Assembly: GCA_910576775.1 (NCBI GenBank)
Contig: CAJTJV010000012.1
Coordinates: 1 to 64,000, forward strand
Source of the DNA: an uncultured Muribaculaceae bacterium
Lineage (GTDB): Bacteria; Bacteroidota; Bacteroidia; Bacteroidales; Muribaculaceae
Direction: 5' to 3'
DNA length: 64,000 nucleotides
In this document: positions 35,090 to 43,887 of the stretch, piece by piece
How the letters are laid out: each line of letters starts with the position of its first letter
Numbering within the stretch: position 1 is the first letter of the stretch
Position numbers and translations under genes: made by a program
The notes under the pieces: model-generated
Told to the model about the DNA's origin: nothing
Database searches by the model: none
What the model saw: the letters and a program-made list of their open reading frames with translations, nothing else

Positions 35090-35097
35090 CAAATTTA
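35090..35097 (-). promoter_or_regulatory. -7 box of the DUF456 operon
   Basis: Minus-strand TAAATTTG at 35090-35097 lies 6 nt before the DUF456 ATG at 35083. No clear -33 TTG. The predicted transcript would be near-leaderless. Confidence 0.45.
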
Positions 35098-35185
35098 GCT
35101 AAAATGACATTAATCTGCTTGACTCTGTCCGATTATTTCGTAAAGTTTCACTTATTTTAAGGAATCGCGCCGGGCATACACAAAT

Positions 35186-35213
35186 AGGGTCCGGATTTTC
35201 GAATCCGGACCCT
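35186..35213 (-). terminator. Perfect hairpin after trigger factor
   Basis: AGGGTCCGGATT (35186-35197) and AATCCGGACCCT (35202-35213) form a perfect 12-bp stem with a TTCG tetraloop. The following T tract on the minus strand is short (ATTTG), so termination may be partial. Confidence 0.6.
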
Positions 35214-35234
35214 GCATACTATTGTTCTGTGTGG

Positions 35235-36638
35235 TTATTCCGCAGCTTCTTCCATAGCCACCTGTTCTCCGGTGGAGCCGTTGAGTGCTGTAACCATCGA
35301 ACGGAATTCGTCGAGGCTGATAGTGTGTTCGTTGAGTTTTACGGCGTTGTGGATTGCAGCCATAAGCTTATTGTTGAAAGCTGTAGTGGCGCAATGACGG
35401 CGCTGGTTTTCATCCTTGAGCATGTTTTCGGCGTAGTAGTCGGCCATCTGGTCGGCCATCTGCCCCATGCCGTATTGGTTGAGCTGTTCGATGGCGATGA
35501 AGCGGGCTGCGGCTTTGACGTCTTCTTCGTTGACGGATACGTTGAGAATCTCGGCTGCTTTGTTTTCGATAATGTCCCATTTGATGCGTGGCATTACCTG
35601 ATTCATGTAGTTGTCGATATCCTCTTCCTTGATTTCTGTCTGGGTGCGGAGAAGGAATTTGCGGAGGAAACCTGTAGGCATGGGCATGTTGCCGTAAGTA
35701 GCCATCAGGTAGTCTTCTGTATTGCGCACGAAGAGTGAGTTGCTGTTGGGCTGGAGAGCGCGCTCAATCATTTCTTTCACTGCGTTGCGGTATTCTTCTT
35801 CGTTGTGTACTTTGTCTGCTCCGAATACTTTGTCATAGAATTCCTGTCCGGGTTCAGCCGATTTGTTTACAACAAATTCGGCGATGGAGATTACGAAATT
35901 GCCGCGGGCTTCTTCTACGCGATTGCGGTCGATGTGGAGCATGCTGCTGATTTCTGCCTCATTGCCGTCGCAAGTAGCGAAAGCGTCGAATGTGACTTTG
36001 TCACCTACTTTGGTACCTTCGAATTTCTTTGCTTCGTCCTGTGATTTGAACAGGAACGGTGCGAGGATTCCGTCGTTCACCTGGATTGCTCCTTCGCCCT
36101 CGCGGACACTTCCGTCTTCATTGAGCTGCATGATGCTTCCTTTGACGAGTGCGCGGTCGGCATATTCCTGTGCAGGAACCTGTTCGCCGGCCTGCTGGCG
36201 GAGATGTTTGTCCTGCTCGGCAATCATCTCGTCGGTAACGGCTATGTTATAGAAATCAAGCTCGACGGTCTGGTCGAATTTCATATCGAGTTCGGGAGCC
36301 ATTCCGATTTCATAGTTGAAGGTGAAATCTTTGTCATCGATGCTGAATTCCTTCACTACGAGGGGCAGGGGCTGTCCGAGAGTGTCGATTTTGTTGTCCT
36401 TGAGATATTTGAGAGCTGCGTCGGCGGAAATGTCGTTGAGAACGTCGGATTTTACCTGTTTGCCGAAACGTTTCTGCAACTGGGCCATGTCGATGTGTCC
36501 TTTGCGGAATCCGGGAATCTGGCGCTTGTTGCCAATTTCTTTGAGTTCGCTTTTTACACGCGCAGCATAGTCGCTTTCCTGAATGTTAACGACAAGACGG
36601 CCTTCGAGCTCGCCTGTCTTTTCGAGGGTTACTTCCAT
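35235..36638 (-). CDS. tig: Trigger factor
   Basis: Trigger factor is a ribosome-bound chaperone that receives nascent chains at the exit tunnel. The 467-residue protein has the N-terminal ribosome-docking loop around GFRKGHI (44-50), a central domain in the PPIase position (about 155-245) that seems divergent, and a helical C-terminal chaperone domain. The length fits Bacteroidetes orthologues. It lies alone, with its own promoter upstream and a hairpin downstream, and is not followed by clpP/clpX, unlike in many bacteria. Confidence 0.93.
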   Translation of the reverse strand: MEVTLEKTGELEGRLVVNIQESDYAARVKSELKEIGNKRQIPGFRKGHIDMAQLQKRFGKQVKSDVLNDISADAALKYLKDNKIDTLGQPLPLVVKEFSIDDKDFTFNYEIGMAPELDMKFDQTVELDFYNIAVTDEMIAEQDKHLRQQAGEQVPAQEYADRALVKGSIMQLNEDGSVREGEGAIQVNDGILAPFLFKSQDEAKKFEGTKVGDKVTFDAFATCDGNEAEISSMLHIDRNRVEEARGNFVISIAEFVVNKSAEPGQEFYDKVFGADKVHNEEEYRNAVKEMIERALQPNSNSLFVRNTEDYLMATYGNMPMPTGFLRKFLLRTQTEIKEEDIDNYMNQVMPRIKWDIIENKAAEILNVSVNEEDVKAAARFIAIEQLNQYGMGQMADQMADYYAENMLKDENQRRHCATTAFNNKLMAAIHNAVKLNEHTISLDEFRSMVTALNGSTGEQVAMEEAAE

Positions 36639-36705
36639 CTATTTATGTGTTTCTAATTTATGTATTCTATCTACAATGAATAAACGCTCGTCGCGTTTTG
36701 GTGTG

Positions 36706-36736
36706 CAAAATTAACACTTAAATTTTTATAAATCAA
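36706..36736 (-). promoter_or_regulatory. Promoter of tig
   Basis: On the minus strand TTG (36734-36736) and TAATTTTG (36706-36713) are 20 nt apart; the leader is about 60 nt. Confidence 0.65.
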
Positions 36737-36788
36737 TTTTGAGCGCTCAAAAAGGCGCTAAAAAAGCTAAAAGAGTGCGAGGCAGGCG

Positions 36789-38351
36789 TCAGAACACTTG
36801 TTCGTCGGCGCCTTGGAAGGATACCTGTCCGCCTCCGATTCCAAGAGCTTCCAGATCTGATTGGGCTTTGGACGCATCTGCCGGTGGTACTGCCGTTGCC
36901 ATGTTGTCGCTGGCTTCACGGAGCCCGAACTCGCCCTGGTTCATGTTGTCGTCCCAGTTCTCGAAGCGGACATATTCGTGACGGAAATACATATCGACAG
37001 TTCCGATTGAGCCACTACGGTGTTTGGCAAGGATGAATTCTGCTTTGCCTTTGATGTTGTTTCCGTTCTCGTCAATGTCTGAACGGGTATAGTACTCGGG
37101 GCGGTGGATGAAGCATACGATGTCGGCATCCTGTTCGATGGCGCCTGATTCACGGAGGTCGCTCAGCTGAGGACGCTTGTCCTTGTTGCCGCGGTCTTCG
37201 AGTTTTCGGTTTAGCTGTGAGAGCGCAATGATGGGAATACTCAAATCTTTGGCCAGTTCTTTGAGGCTTCGGGAGATAGTACTTACTTCCTGTTCGCGTG
37301 AGCCGAGCTTCTGGCCGGCAGTCATAAGCTGGAGGTAGTCGATGAGAATCAGTTTCACGTCGTGCTCTCGGACAAGGCGCTGGGCCTTGGAGCGAAGCTC
37401 GGTGATAGGAAGATTCGAGGTGTCGTCGACATAGAACGGGAGTCCTTGCAGTTCCTGAATCCGGTTGAGAAGCTGCGTCCATTCGAGTTCCGAGAGGTCG
37501 CCGCTTCGGATTTTGCTTCCCGGAATTTCACAGGCATTGGCGATAAGACGGTTTACAAGCTGCTTGTCGCTCATTTCCAAAGAGAACACCGCGACGCCGT
37601 TGCCCTGCCGTGCTATGTTGAGAGCCATAGAGAGTGCGAAAGCGGTCTTGCCCATAGCCGGGCGGGCTGCGATGATGATAAGGTCGGAAGCCTGCCAGCC
37701 GGCAGTGATTTTATCGAGTTTGTGGAAGCCTGTCCCAAGACCGGAGAGTCCGGATTTCTGTTTTGAGGCGCGTTCAATCTGCTCGAGTGCGCTATCGATG
37801 ACAGGGTCAATCTGAACCACATCGCGCTTGATATTGCGTCGTGAGATTTCAAAGAGACTGCGCTCGGCATCCTGGAGCAGATCCTCGATGTCGTTACTCT
37901 CGTCGAATGCTCCGTTCTCCACTTTTGAAGCGAAGGAGATAAGCTCACGGGCAAGATGTTTCTGTTCGACAATGCGTGCGTGTGTTTCGATATGTGCAGC
38001 TGAAACGACGTTCATTGTAAGGGTGGCTATGTAGCCCGGTCCTCCGACTTTTTCCAGCTCGCCTTCACGGCGGAGTTTGTCGGTGACTGTTATCATATCG
38101 ATTGCCTGGTCGGCGAGGCCGAGGCTTTGTATGGCACGGTAAATTATTATGTGGCGTGGTTCATAGAAGCTTTCAGGCTTTAGAAGGTCGCATACGAGTG
38201 AGAATGCCTCTTTTTCAAGCATTAGAGCTCCGAGTACAGCGGCTTCTGTCTCGACTGCGCGTGGTACGAGGCGACCTGCAATTTCAGGAGGCAGGGCGGC
38301 CGGAGTCTGTTTGCGCTTGTCCCGACGGTATTCAGTATTGTTGGAGTCCAT
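36789..38351 (-). CDS. dnaB: Replicative DNA helicase DnaB
   Basis: This 520-residue hexameric helicase unwinds DNA ahead of the replisome. It has the N-terminal primase-interacting domain (EAAVLGALMLEKEAF) and the RecA-like C-terminal domain with Walker A ARPAMGKTAF, Walker B LILIDYLQLM, then the SREQEVSTISRSLKELAKDL and QLNRKLEDR motifs and the RxSG-like KHRSGSIGTV. No intein. It lies 11 nt after the OmpA-like gene, at the end of the DUF4290-rimM operon. Confidence 0.97.
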   Translation of the reverse strand: MDSNNTEYRRDKRKQTPAALPPEIAGRLVPRAVETEAAVLGALMLEKEAFSLVCDLLKPESFYEPRHIIIYRAIQSLGLADQAIDMITVTDKLRREGELEKVGGPGYIATLTMNVVSAAHIETHARIVEQKHLARELISFASKVENGAFDESNDIEDLLQDAERSLFEISRRNIKRDVVQIDPVIDSALEQIERASKQKSGLSGLGTGFHKLDKITAGWQASDLIIIAARPAMGKTAFALSMALNIARQGNGVAVFSLEMSDKQLVNRLIANACEIPGSKIRSGDLSELEWTQLLNRIQELQGLPFYVDDTSNLPITELRSKAQRLVREHDVKLILIDYLQLMTAGQKLGSREQEVSTISRSLKELAKDLSIPIIALSQLNRKLEDRGNKDKRPQLSDLRESGAIEQDADIVCFIHRPEYYTRSDIDENGNNIKGKAEFILAKHRSGSIGTVDMYFRHEYVRFENWDDNMNQGEFGLREASDNMATAVPPADASKAQSDLEALGIGGGQVSFQGADEQVF

Positions 38352-38362
38352 GATAATGAATG

Positions 38363-38965
38363 TCAGCGTTTACGCGCCTTGTTGATTAGCAGTTCGGTTG
38401 GTACGAAATATATTTCGACGCGCCGGTTTTTTGCACGATTGCCTATACCGCTGTTGGGTGCTATAGGTTCGTCTGCGCCGAGGCCATATGGTATGATACC
38501 GGTGTCCTGCCGGTCGTTTGCCTGAAAGAAAAATTCGTCTATGGCGTTGGCTCTGTCGGCTGTAAGACGTTCGGCATAAAGATCGTCGCCCGTATTGTCG
38601 GAATGGACGGCGAGGATAACCTTGAAATTGTCGCTACGTTTTATGTATGGTAAGAGCGGTAACAGGCGTCTGGAGGCATCCTTTTTGAGTTCGACGGAGT
38701 TGGCACTGAAAAGTTCCGTACAAGGAATGGTAACAAGCGCTACCTCTCCCTTGCGGACTGCATCGACTTTATAGCCTGCTCCGCGGAGTGTTTTTACGAG
38801 CTGTGACATTGCGTTCACTACGGCATGCGATGCTTTGGCGCTTACGGCCGGCGTGGCGATATTTTCCTCGATATTGGCCGAATACGGATCAAAATTATTA
38901 TCAGCTCCCGATGCTGCGACGCTCACTGCCAGGAGAAATGAGGCAAGGATGCGTTTCGGTTTCAT
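38363..38965 (-). CDS. OmpA-family cell-envelope protein
   Basis: This 200-residue protein has a signal peptide ending near AASG and a C-terminal OmpA-like peptidoglycan-binding domain: FKVILAVHSDNTGDDLYAERLTADRA, a variant of the TDxxGxxxxNxxLSxxRA pattern, and NRAKNRRVEIYF. The N-terminal part (25-75) is short and without a barrel, so it is probably a soluble or lipid-free periplasmic protein. Its start overlaps the stop of the acidic protein upstream (ATGA). Confidence 0.82.
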   Translation of the reverse strand: MKPKRILASFLLAVSVAASGADNNFDPYSANIEENIATPAVSAKASHAVVNAMSQLVKTLRGAGYKVDAVRKGEVALVTIPCTELFSANSVELKKDASRRLLPLLPYIKRSDNFKVILAVHSDNTGDDLYAERLTADRANAIDEFFFQANDRQDTGIIPYGLGADEPIAPNSGIGNRAKNRRVEIYFVPTELLINKARKR

Positions 38966-39282
38966 ATCAGGGTCTCTTCATATGCCAGTTCGGCTTCCAC
39001 CATTTTCAGTATTTCATCTTTGGTGAAGAGGATTTCGGCAGGGTGTTTCTTGAGGTATTTTGCAATATAGTCTACCATGTCGGCGGTGTCTACGCCATTG
39101 TCATCACCGTCGAAATCGTCTTCTTCGCTGAAATCAATGTCGAATTCGCCGTTTTCTTCGTAATAGTCGAAAATAAGATCAAGTACCTCATATATGGCAT
39201 CCTCGTTGCGTCGGCTTTCATCGAGGACGGCCGACATTGCTTTTATCGCTTTATTGTCATCGTAATCCTGCATATCAGTCAT
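38962..39282 (-). CDS. Small acidic conserved hypothetical protein
   Basis: This 106-residue protein is very acidic, with the run DIDFSEEDDFDGDDNGVD at about 48-65 and a helical part before and after. I do not recognise a family. It overlaps rimM by 8 bp and the OmpA gene by 4 bp, so it is firmly embedded in the operon and is almost certainly translated. A role connected with translation or the envelope is only suggested by neighbours. Confidence 0.7.
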   Translation of the reverse strand: MTDMQDYDDNKAIKAMSAVLDESRRNEDAIYEVLDLIFDYYEENGEFDIDFSEEDDFDGDDNGVDTADMVDYIAKYLKKHPAEILFTKDEILKMVEAELAYEETLI

Positions 39283-39784
39283 TCAGATTTATAAGACCCT
39301 CGGGAAGGTCCATTGTGAGTATTTTGTTCTGCGGATCCACTCCGACGATGAAATCGTCGGCGGCCGGTATGATAATTTCGTTTCCGCTGTCGGTCTTTAC
39401 ATAAAGGAGCACATTTTCGGTACTGTCATCGACAAATGATATCAGGCCGAGTTCATTGTCGTCGTTGAAGATTCGGAACCCCCCGAGGTCGGAGAGATAT
39501 ATTATTCCGTCGTCATGGTTTTCAGCCGGAGTGTCGCTGAAGGCGTCTTTTCCGCTAAGCACTGATGCTGCCTTGTCGTCGGATATACCTTTGATTCCGA
39601 CAACGAGATCTTCTCCTTTGGGCCTTGTTTCCGTGATGCGGAAAGGCACAGGTAGTCCATCCATCATCATGAAGACAAAGGAATCGGGCTTGATATCACA
39701 ATCCGTGTGAAGACATACGGCACCTTTGTAACCTACGGGTTTACCGAATGTGCCTATTTTGCGGAGCGCCTCTCGATCAATCAT
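39275..39784 (-). CDS. rimM: Ribosome maturation factor RimM
   Basis: RimM helps the 30S head mature near ribosomal protein S19. The 169-residue protein has the N-terminal beta-barrel beginning KIGTFGKPVGYKGAV, close to the RimM signature, and the C-terminal PRC-barrel with DDFIVGVDPQNKILTMDLPEGL. It overlaps DUF4290 by 4 bp (ATGA) and the acidic gene by 8 bp. Neither trmD nor rpsP lies next to it. Confidence 0.92.
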   Translation of the reverse strand: MIDREALRKIGTFGKPVGYKGAVCLHTDCDIKPDSFVFMMMDGLPVPFRITETRPKGEDLVVGIKGISDDKAASVLSGKDAFSDTPAENHDDGIIYLSDLGGFRIFNDDNELGLISFVDDSTENVLLYVKTDSGNEIIIPAADDFIVGVDPQNKILTMDLPEGLINLND

Positions 39785-40371
39785 TTCTTTTTCTTCTTTT
39801 TGCCAGAAGGGGTCGGAGCCTGTTTGTATTCGTGGATACGGATCTGTCCGGCATCTACATTGATGGCGCCGTGAGACAGGTTGCGGAGATCCTTGTATAT
39901 GCGGCTGTCGTCGACGCCTTCAGGATTGGCGGCAAGCAGCGTTTTTTTCATTTGGTTGGCGATAAGAGTTATCAGAGCTGTTCGCTCTTCCGAGTCTTCC
40001 ATCGAGCAGGCAGTGTCGATAAGGCGCGGGATCAGTTGTCCGTAGTGGCGGTATGACAGGCGTTCGGTACGCATCAGAGGTACGGGTTCCGGCCCTTGAT
40101 CAAATGTCTCGGGAGTTACGCCTTCGTATGGCATGTCGATGTCGAGCGTGAAATTGCTCATTATTATGACATGATCCCAGAGTTTGCGTTCATACTCTTC
40201 GGGGTCGCCTGTCGGTGGAAATAATATGCGCATGGAATCGACGATAGTGGCGGCGCAAAGGTTGCGCTCGTCGCGATTCTCAATGGTGGCGCAGTGGTCC
40301 ACCATGTTCTGTATGTTACGTCCGTATTCCGGGAGGATAAGTTGCTTCAAACGGTTATTGTATGTAAGCAT
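39781..40371 (-). CDS. DUF4290-family protein with polylysine C-terminus
   Basis: This 196-residue protein starts MLTYNNRLKQLILPEYGRNIQNMVDHC, a signature of the DUF4290 family restricted to Bacteroidetes. The protein ends SGKKKKKK. The start is at 40371; a longer frame would run through the promoter. The family has no known function but is often next to murA and rimM; here rimM follows at once and no murA is present. Confidence 0.88.
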   Translation of the reverse strand: MLTYNNRLKQLILPEYGRNIQNMVDHCATIENRDERNLCAATIVDSMRILFPPTGDPEEYERKLWDHVIIMSNFTLDIDMPYEGVTPETFDQGPEPVPLMRTERLSYRHYGQLIPRLIDTACSMEDSEERTALITLIANQMKKTLLAANPEGVDDSRIYKDLRNLSHGAINVDAGQIRIHEYKQAPTPSGKKKKKK

Positions 40372-40398
40372 CGTGGCTTTTTTATAATTTCTACGGAG

Positions 40399-40428
40399 CA
40401 AATTTACTCTAAAAAAGCCAAACGGCAA
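40399..40428 (-). promoter_or_regulatory. Promoter of the DUF4290-rimM-dnaB operon
   Basis: On the minus strand TTG (40426-40428) and TAAATTTG (40399-40406) are 19 nt apart; the leader to 40371 is about 25 nt. No other promoter is evident before dnaB. Confidence 0.65.
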
Positions 40429-40500
40429 AATTCTCAAATGTAATAAACAAGTGCAAATTTTCGCATATGTCATGGCAAATACGAAAAACGGAAATTGTGT

Positions 40501-41322
40501 TTATCGGAGATAGTGCGTAGAGAGTGAGTCGTAGGCGGCGGTTTGCTTGAACTGTAGCAGCCAGGTGTTTACGGAATCGAGCAGGATACTGTCGCCTGGG
40601 GCTACAGCCCATACCTGGAACTGGTTTAGGCTGATAGGCACAGAGATGTCGAGTTGAGGGTATTCGTCAGAAAGGTGACGTGCGATATTCTCGTTTACTA
40701 CAGCGCGCGGAATAGTGCCGAGAGCAGTCATTATTGCGAGGTGTTCGGCAGAATATTCGGGTTTGGATTCAAAATAAATATTGCCCCCAAGCTCGGCTGA
40801 TAGATTTTTGAGACGGCTGCGGTATGGTGCGCCGTCCGGAATCCAGACGGTATCTTCAAGAAGCTCTTTCTGTGAAGTCACGGCTACAATGCTGTCTGTG
40901 TCGCGACGCTGGACGAGCACCTGGCGGTCGATATAGACAGGTTCAGTTAAGGGAAAATATTCTTTGAGTGTAGATGTCGACGGCATTGAGGCTACGAGCA
41001 GGTCGTATTTGCCGGCGTCAAGATCGCGGAACGCGCGGTCGAGGTCGCTTATAGGATGGAATTTAAGATGCAGATTGTGGGTACGTGCAATATCACACAG
41101 GATGTCGTAGTCGAACCCCGATGCGGTATCATGTCTCAAAGTGTATGTGAGTGGTGACATTTCAATGGCGACCGCTATTGTATCGTGTCCGGGACGTATA
41201 TAATCGTCGGCAAGAGTGGAATCTTCGATAGTACAGCGTCGCATTATTCCGATTCCGGCAAAGACGAGTATTACAATTATCAGTATCGGGAGTCGTCCCG
41301 CTTTTCTGTTGACTTTCATCAT
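40501..41322 (-). CDS. Periplasmic solute-binding protein (MltF-like N-domain)
   Basis: This 273-residue protein has a single N-terminal membrane segment (about 12-28) and then a type-2 periplasmic binding fold: TYTLRHDTASGFDYDILCDIARTHNLHLKF and AFRDLDAGKYDLLVASMPSTSTL. This is the SBP_bac_3/MltF-N pattern. The lytic transglycosylase domain of MltF is absent, and no ABC transporter lies near it. It could be an orphan amino-acid binding or sensing protein. Confidence 0.75.
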   Translation of the reverse strand: MMKVNRKAGRLPILIIVILVFAGIGIMRRCTIEDSTLADDYIRPGHDTIAVAIEMSPLTYTLRHDTASGFDYDILCDIARTHNLHLKFHPISDLDRAFRDLDAGKYDLLVASMPSTSTLKEYFPLTEPVYIDRQVLVQRRDTDSIVAVTSQKELLEDTVWIPDGAPYRSRLKNLSAELGGNIYFESKPEYSAEHLAIMTALGTIPRAVVNENIARHLSDEYPQLDISVPISLNQFQVWAVAPGDSILLDSVNTWLLQFKQTAAYDSLSTHYLR

Positions 41323-41372
41323 TTTTTAGTTTTATACATAAACGTCCTCGGTCTGCATTCGGTTTTATTTAG

Positions 41373-41380
41373 TACTTTTG
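41373..41380 (+). promoter_or_regulatory. -7 box of the alpha/beta hydrolase gene
   Basis: TACTTTTG (41373-41380) is followed after 7 nt by the ATG at 41388, so the transcript would have a leader of only a few nucleotides. The -33 region has no clear TTG. Confidence 0.5.
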
Positions 41381-41387
41381 CAGAACT

Positions 41388-42395
41388 ATGAAAATACTAC
41401 GGACTATTGCTGTTGTCAGCGCATTGTTATTATCCTTATTATTCTGCGGTGCATCAGAACGTGAGGTGGTTATAGAGAATCGCGAAGCGGGAATAACCCT
41501 TGCCGGCACACTTACCGAGCCGGATGGTAAAATCAAAGCGGCTCTTGTTCTCGCGACCGGAAGTGGTTCGCAGAACCGCGACGAGGAAATTTTAGGTCAC
41601 CGTCCTTTCAAGCGCATTGCCGATTTTCTTGGCGAACGAGGCTATGCTGTGCTGCGCTTTGATGATCGGGGTGTCGGTGGAAGCGGCGGCGACCCGGAAA
41701 AGACTACGGTACATGATTATGCCGGAGATCTGGCTTGTGCGATGGTTTTTCTTGATTCTTGTCTGAATGTGCCGGTGGGAGCTCTGGGACATTCTGAGGG
41801 CGGGTCTGCGGTTGTTCTTCTTGCCGGCAAAAAAAACTTGTGCCGTTTTGTAGTTACATTGGGTGCTCCGGCTTGGCGTGGCGATTCTATCATAATGTCC
41901 CAGGCAAGAGCGATGGCGCTCGCGACCGGCGGCAGATGGGAAGGCGAACAAATGCAGCGCCGCTATCTTGACATGGTGATGTCCGATATGCCGGATATTC
42001 TTCTTCGCACGGCTCTATATACCGCAATTGCCTCGGACCTTGGCGATGCCGCCGGAGTGAATGAGGTCCGGAAGCAGATTCGTATTCAGACCGATATGAT
42101 GAGTACGCCGGCTTATCGAAGTCTTGTGAAATATGACCCGGCAGAAGACATAAAGGCGGTCGCCGTGCCGTGGCTTGCGCTGAATGGAGACAAAGATATG
42201 CAGGTTCTCCCGGCAAACCTTGAGACTATAGGCAATCTCAATCCGATAGCGGACAGGCGACTTATGAAAGACCATAACCATCTGTTCCAACGCTGCTCCA
42301 CCGGTATGGTGCAGGAATATGCTGCGATAGCGGAAGATATATCGGAAGAAACGCTCACAACCATCGCCGACTGGCTCGACAGTATAGGGTTTTAA
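41388..42395 (+). CDS. Exported alpha/beta hydrolase
   Basis: This 335-residue protein has an N-terminal hydrophobic signal (MKILRTIAVVSALLLSLLFC). The alpha/beta-hydrolase core shows the oxyanion region ATGSGSQNRDEE, FDDRGVGGSGG, and the nucleophile elbow GHSEGGS. The late Asp is in LNGDKDMQV and the His in KDHNHLFQ. The GSGSQNRDE opening is typical of Bacteroidetes secreted serine hydrolases of unknown substrate. It stands alone on the plus strand. Confidence 0.88.
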   Translation: MKILRTIAVVSALLLSLLFCGASEREVVIENREAGITLAGTLTEPDGKIKAALVLATGSGSQNRDEEILGHRPFKRIADFLGERGYAVLRFDDRGVGGSGGDPEKTTVHDYAGDLACAMVFLDSCLNVPVGALGHSEGGSAVVLLAGKKNLCRFVVTLGAPAWRGDSIIMSQARAMALATGGRWEGEQMQRRYLDMVMSDMPDILLRTALYTAIASDLGDAAGVNEVRKQIRIQTDMMSTPAYRSLVKYDPAEDIKAVAVPWLALNGDKDMQVLPANLETIGNLNPIADRRLMKDHNHLFQRCSTGMVQEYAAIAEDISEETLTTIADWLDSIGF

Positions 42396-42438
42396 TTAAA
42401 TTTTTAATCATGGGTGTCTGTATTTTGAAGCCGTCGAG

Positions 42439-42469
42439 TTTGCTTTTTGCGGAATTATATTTAATTTTG
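42439..42469 (+). promoter_or_regulatory. Promoter of the MFS transporter
   Basis: TTTG (42439-42442) and TAATTTTG (42462-42469) are 19 nt apart; the leader is about 55 nt. Confidence 0.7.
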
Positions 42470-42531
42470 CACTCAGCATCATTCGCTTTTAGGAATAATC
42501 AATAACAATCAATTATCATAAATCTAAAATC

Positions 42532-43869
42532 ATGAGCCAACAAGCTAAACAATGGGGCGCTATTCTTGTAATGATAGCCCTGTTCGCAATGATTGCTTTC
42601 GTGACCAATCTGTGTTCACCTATGGCAGTCATCGTTAAAAACCAGTTCGGAGCCAGCAACCTGGAATCGCAGATCGGTAACTACGGTAACTTTATCGCAT
42701 ATCTCGTAATGGGTATTCCGTCCGGTATGCTTATCAAGCGCTACGGTTATAAGAAAACAGCGCTTCTTGCACTGCTGGTGGGCATTCTCGGTATTTTCGT
42801 ACAATGGATGAGCGGCTGGGAAAGTATGGCGAATTTCGCTTTCGCAGTTTATCTGGTAGGCGCATTCATCGCAGGTTTCTGCATGTGTATGCTTAACACA
42901 GTTGTCAACCCCATGCTCAATATCCTCGGCGGGGGCGGTAACAAGGGCAATCAGCTTATCCAGACCGGTGGTGTGTTCAACAGCGCCGCTGCTGTTGCTG
43001 TCTATATCCTTATGGGCGCCATGATCGGTGACGCCGCCAAGGCTACCGTAAGCGACGCAGAACCGGCTCTATTTATCGCCGGCGGTATCTTTATCGTCGC
43101 ATTCTTTGTGATTCTGTTCACACATATTGAAGAACCCGCCCAGCCGGTGGTAAAGAAAAAAGCTGTAAAGGATTCTCACAGCGCCTTCTCTTTCCGTCAT
43201 TTCCGTCTCGGCATCCTCGCCATATTCCTTTATATGGGTCTTGAGGTAGGTACTCCTACATATATTCTCCAGTATCTCACCGCATCGCCCGATGCTGCGA
43301 CTCCCGGTCTCGGCATGGATGCCAATATCGTAGGCCAGCTTGTAGCAGTTTATTGGCTGATGATGCTTATCGGTCGTTTTGTTGGCAGCTCCATTGGCGG
43401 CAAGGTATCGTCAAAAGCAATGATTACGGTTGTGGCTACAGCTGCTATAGTTCTTGTAGGTTTCGGTATGTTCGCACCCGAAGCATGGCGTGTAAACATT
43501 CCCGGTATAGACTGGGCTAATGTCAATCTTATCTGGGCCGAGGTTCCCGTGGGTATTCTCGCATTCATCCTTGTCGGTCTCTGTACATCGGTAATGTGGG
43601 GCGGTATTTTCAACCTTGCAGTGGAAGGCCTTGGCAAATATACTGCAATCGCATCCGGCGCATTCATGACGATGGTATTCGGTTGTGCTGTAATGGTTGC
43701 TATACAGGCATGGGTTGCTGATATCACCGCAAGCTATATGATGAGCTACTGGGTTGTTATCGGCTGTGCCGCCTATATCCTGTTCTATGCTCTTGTAGGT
43801 TCCAAGAATGTCAATACAGATATTCCTACAAGTGAGGATGATTATCCCGACCTCCGCAATGTAGCATAA
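42532..43869 (+). CDS. MFS transporter of the FHS (fucose/glucose-galactose) type
   Basis: This 445-residue polytopic protein has about 12 hydrophobic segments. MGIPSGMLIKRYGYKKTALL carries the MFS loop 2-3 signature, and the N-terminal FVTNLCSPMAVIVKNQFG and the NTVVNPMLN stretch are typical of fucose:H+ symporter-like permeases in Bacteroidetes. A sugar is the best guess for its substrate. It directly precedes the oxalate genes but a strong terminator separates them, so an oxalate/formate role is not supported. Confidence 0.8.
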   Translation: MSQQAKQWGAILVMIALFAMIAFVTNLCSPMAVIVKNQFGASNLESQIGNYGNFIAYLVMGIPSGMLIKRYGYKKTALLALLVGILGIFVQWMSGWESMANFAFAVYLVGAFIAGFCMCMLNTVVNPMLNILGGGGNKGNQLIQTGGVFNSAAAVAVYILMGAMIGDAAKATVSDAEPALFIAGGIFIVAFFVILFTHIEEPAQPVVKKKAVKDSHSAFSFRHFRLGILAIFLYMGLEVGTPTYILQYLTASPDAATPGLGMDANIVGQLVAVYWLMMLIGRFVGSSIGGKVSSKAMITVVATAAIVLVGFGMFAPEAWRVNIPGIDWANVNLIWAEVPVGILAFILVGLCTSVMWGGIFNLAVEGLGKYTAIASGAFMTMVFGCAVMVAIQAWVADITASYMMSYWVVIGCAAYILFYALVGSKNVNTDIPTSEDDYPDLRNVA

Positions 43870-43887
43870 TCAATAAGCATTTATAAA

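Noticed and set aside
35186..35213. Possible tRNA fragment (TTCGAATC)
   Set aside because: The motif is just the loop and stem of a perfect hairpin; no acceptor or anticodon arms are present.
42532..43869. OxlT oxalate/formate antiporter next to frc
   Set aside because: The motifs fit the fucose/glucose-galactose group, and a strong terminator separates it from frc.
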